NCBI RefSeq assembly: GCF_004359575.1 | Contig: NZ_SCWF01000004.1 | Coordinates: 62,001 to 126,000, forward strand | Length of the DNA stretch: 64,000 bases | Direction: 5' to 3' | Source: Macrococcus bovicus | GTDB taxonomy: Bacteria > Bacillota > Bacilli > Staphylococcales > Staphylococcaceae | In this document: positions 63,647 to 64,000 of the stretch, one piece after another | How positions within the stretch are numbered: position 1 is the stretch's first letter | Layout: each line of letters starts with the position of its first letter | Program-made: the position numbers and the translations under genes | The notes under the pieces: model-generated | Told to the model about the DNA's origin: nothing | Database searches by the model: none | What the model saw: the letters and a program-made list of their open reading frames with translations, nothing else

Positions 63647-64000
63647 ATGGGTTTATTTGATCAGTTAATGGGAAATTCCAGCGAACAGAATCCACAGGAT
63701 GTACAGAACGAGTTTGAAGGTTATTTGCTGCCCGATGAAGTGGTGGAGGCCAGTTTCATTCTGATTCGTGATTTATTTGTCTTTACGAACAGACGTATTC
63801 TGATTGTGGATAAGCAAGGATTATCGGGTAAGAAGATTGAATTTATCACTGTGCCTTATAAGTTCATCCGTGCGTTCAGTGTAGAGAATGCCGGCAGATT
63901 TGATATCGATGCTGAGCTCAAGCTCTATGTCGCAGGAATGCCGGCACCGCTTGTTAAATTATTTGATAGCAAGACAGATATCACCGCACTGCAGCAGCTG
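63647..64000 (+). CDS. PH-domain protein (YokE/bPH-like), runs off the window
   Basis: ATG 6 nt after AGGAGGGG. The visible 118 residues fit a bacterial PH domain: LIRDLFVFTNRRILIVDKQG followed by KKIEFITVPYKFIRAFSVENAG and DAELKLYVAG. Members of this family are cytoplasmic and poorly characterised. The C-terminus lies beyond the window. Confidence 0.8.
   Translation, partial: MGLFDQLMGNSSEQNPQDVQNEFEGYLLPDEVVEASFILIRDLFVFTNRRILIVDKQGLSGKKIEFITVPYKFIRAFSVENAGRFDIDAELKLYVAGMPAPLVKLFDSKTDITALQQL

Overview
This window reads as chromosome of a Staphylococcaceae bacterium, most like Macrococcus or a close relative. The gene order is staphylococcal: YheA/YheB-like genes, hemZ-like, yhaO/yhaN/yhaM, prsA, hpr, hit, ecsAB, traP, hemEHY, pckA, metK, a transaldolase and sagB. 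The core looks clearly richer in G+C by eye than Staphylococcus, so the genus is an inference.

Layout. 0-8.4 kb: a YheA/YheB-like pair, a HemZ-like radical-SAM enzyme and an SbcCD-like yhaO-yhaN-yhaM operon whose phosphoesterase appears to have lost metal ligands. 8.4-13.5 kb: PrsA foldase, a zincin-like membrane protein, the MarR regulator Hpr, YtxH and HIT proteins, and the EcsAB transporter. 13.5-14.0 kb: an array of 61-bp repeats, each holding a perfect hairpin. 14.0-19.1 kb: TRAP/HmoB-like protein divergent from hemE-hemH-hemY, then a lipoate ligase. 19.1-25.4 kb: an IDEAL-like protein, ComK, ten tRNA genes in two groups, a PanE-like reductase and an RND pump. 26.2-34.2 kb: a complete menaquinone set, menA opposite menF-D-H-B-E-C. 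34.2-36.4 kb: two small regulator cassettes (XRE and PadR), each with a broken membrane-protein partner. 36.4-38.0 kb: yidD, a Nudix hydrolase and an alpha/beta hydrolase.

38.0-41.8 kb is an accessory insert ahead of pckA. It has a secreted protein with a small membrane partner, a minimal tyrosine recombinase, a plasmid-type DUF536 protein, an Hfq-like gene fragment and an Fst-type type I toxin-antitoxin locus. 41.8-49.2 kb is core: pckA with a cre-like site, a SAM-I riboswitch with metK, a NERD-like protein, an aldo-keto reductase, paired fluoride channels and a transaldolase.

49.2-50.3 kb holds the most novel-looking unit: a PlcR-like regulator (HTH plus TPR-like helices) followed 16 nt later by a 43-residue exported peptide gene, with a palindrome over the regulator's promoter. 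This looks like a complete RNPP-type peptide quorum-sensing cassette. 50.3-56.4 kb: SagB glucosaminidase, tandem DUF805 proteins, and a ThrE-type exporter pair plus M20 hydrolase lying between ~100-bp direct repeats. 56.4-62.3 kb is an AT-rich defence island: a PLD-helicase-DUF3427 protein convergent with a MutT protein, an XRE regulator and a GmrSD-type DUF262/DUF1524 protein. The window ends with a doubly broken DoxX gene and the start of a PH-domain protein.
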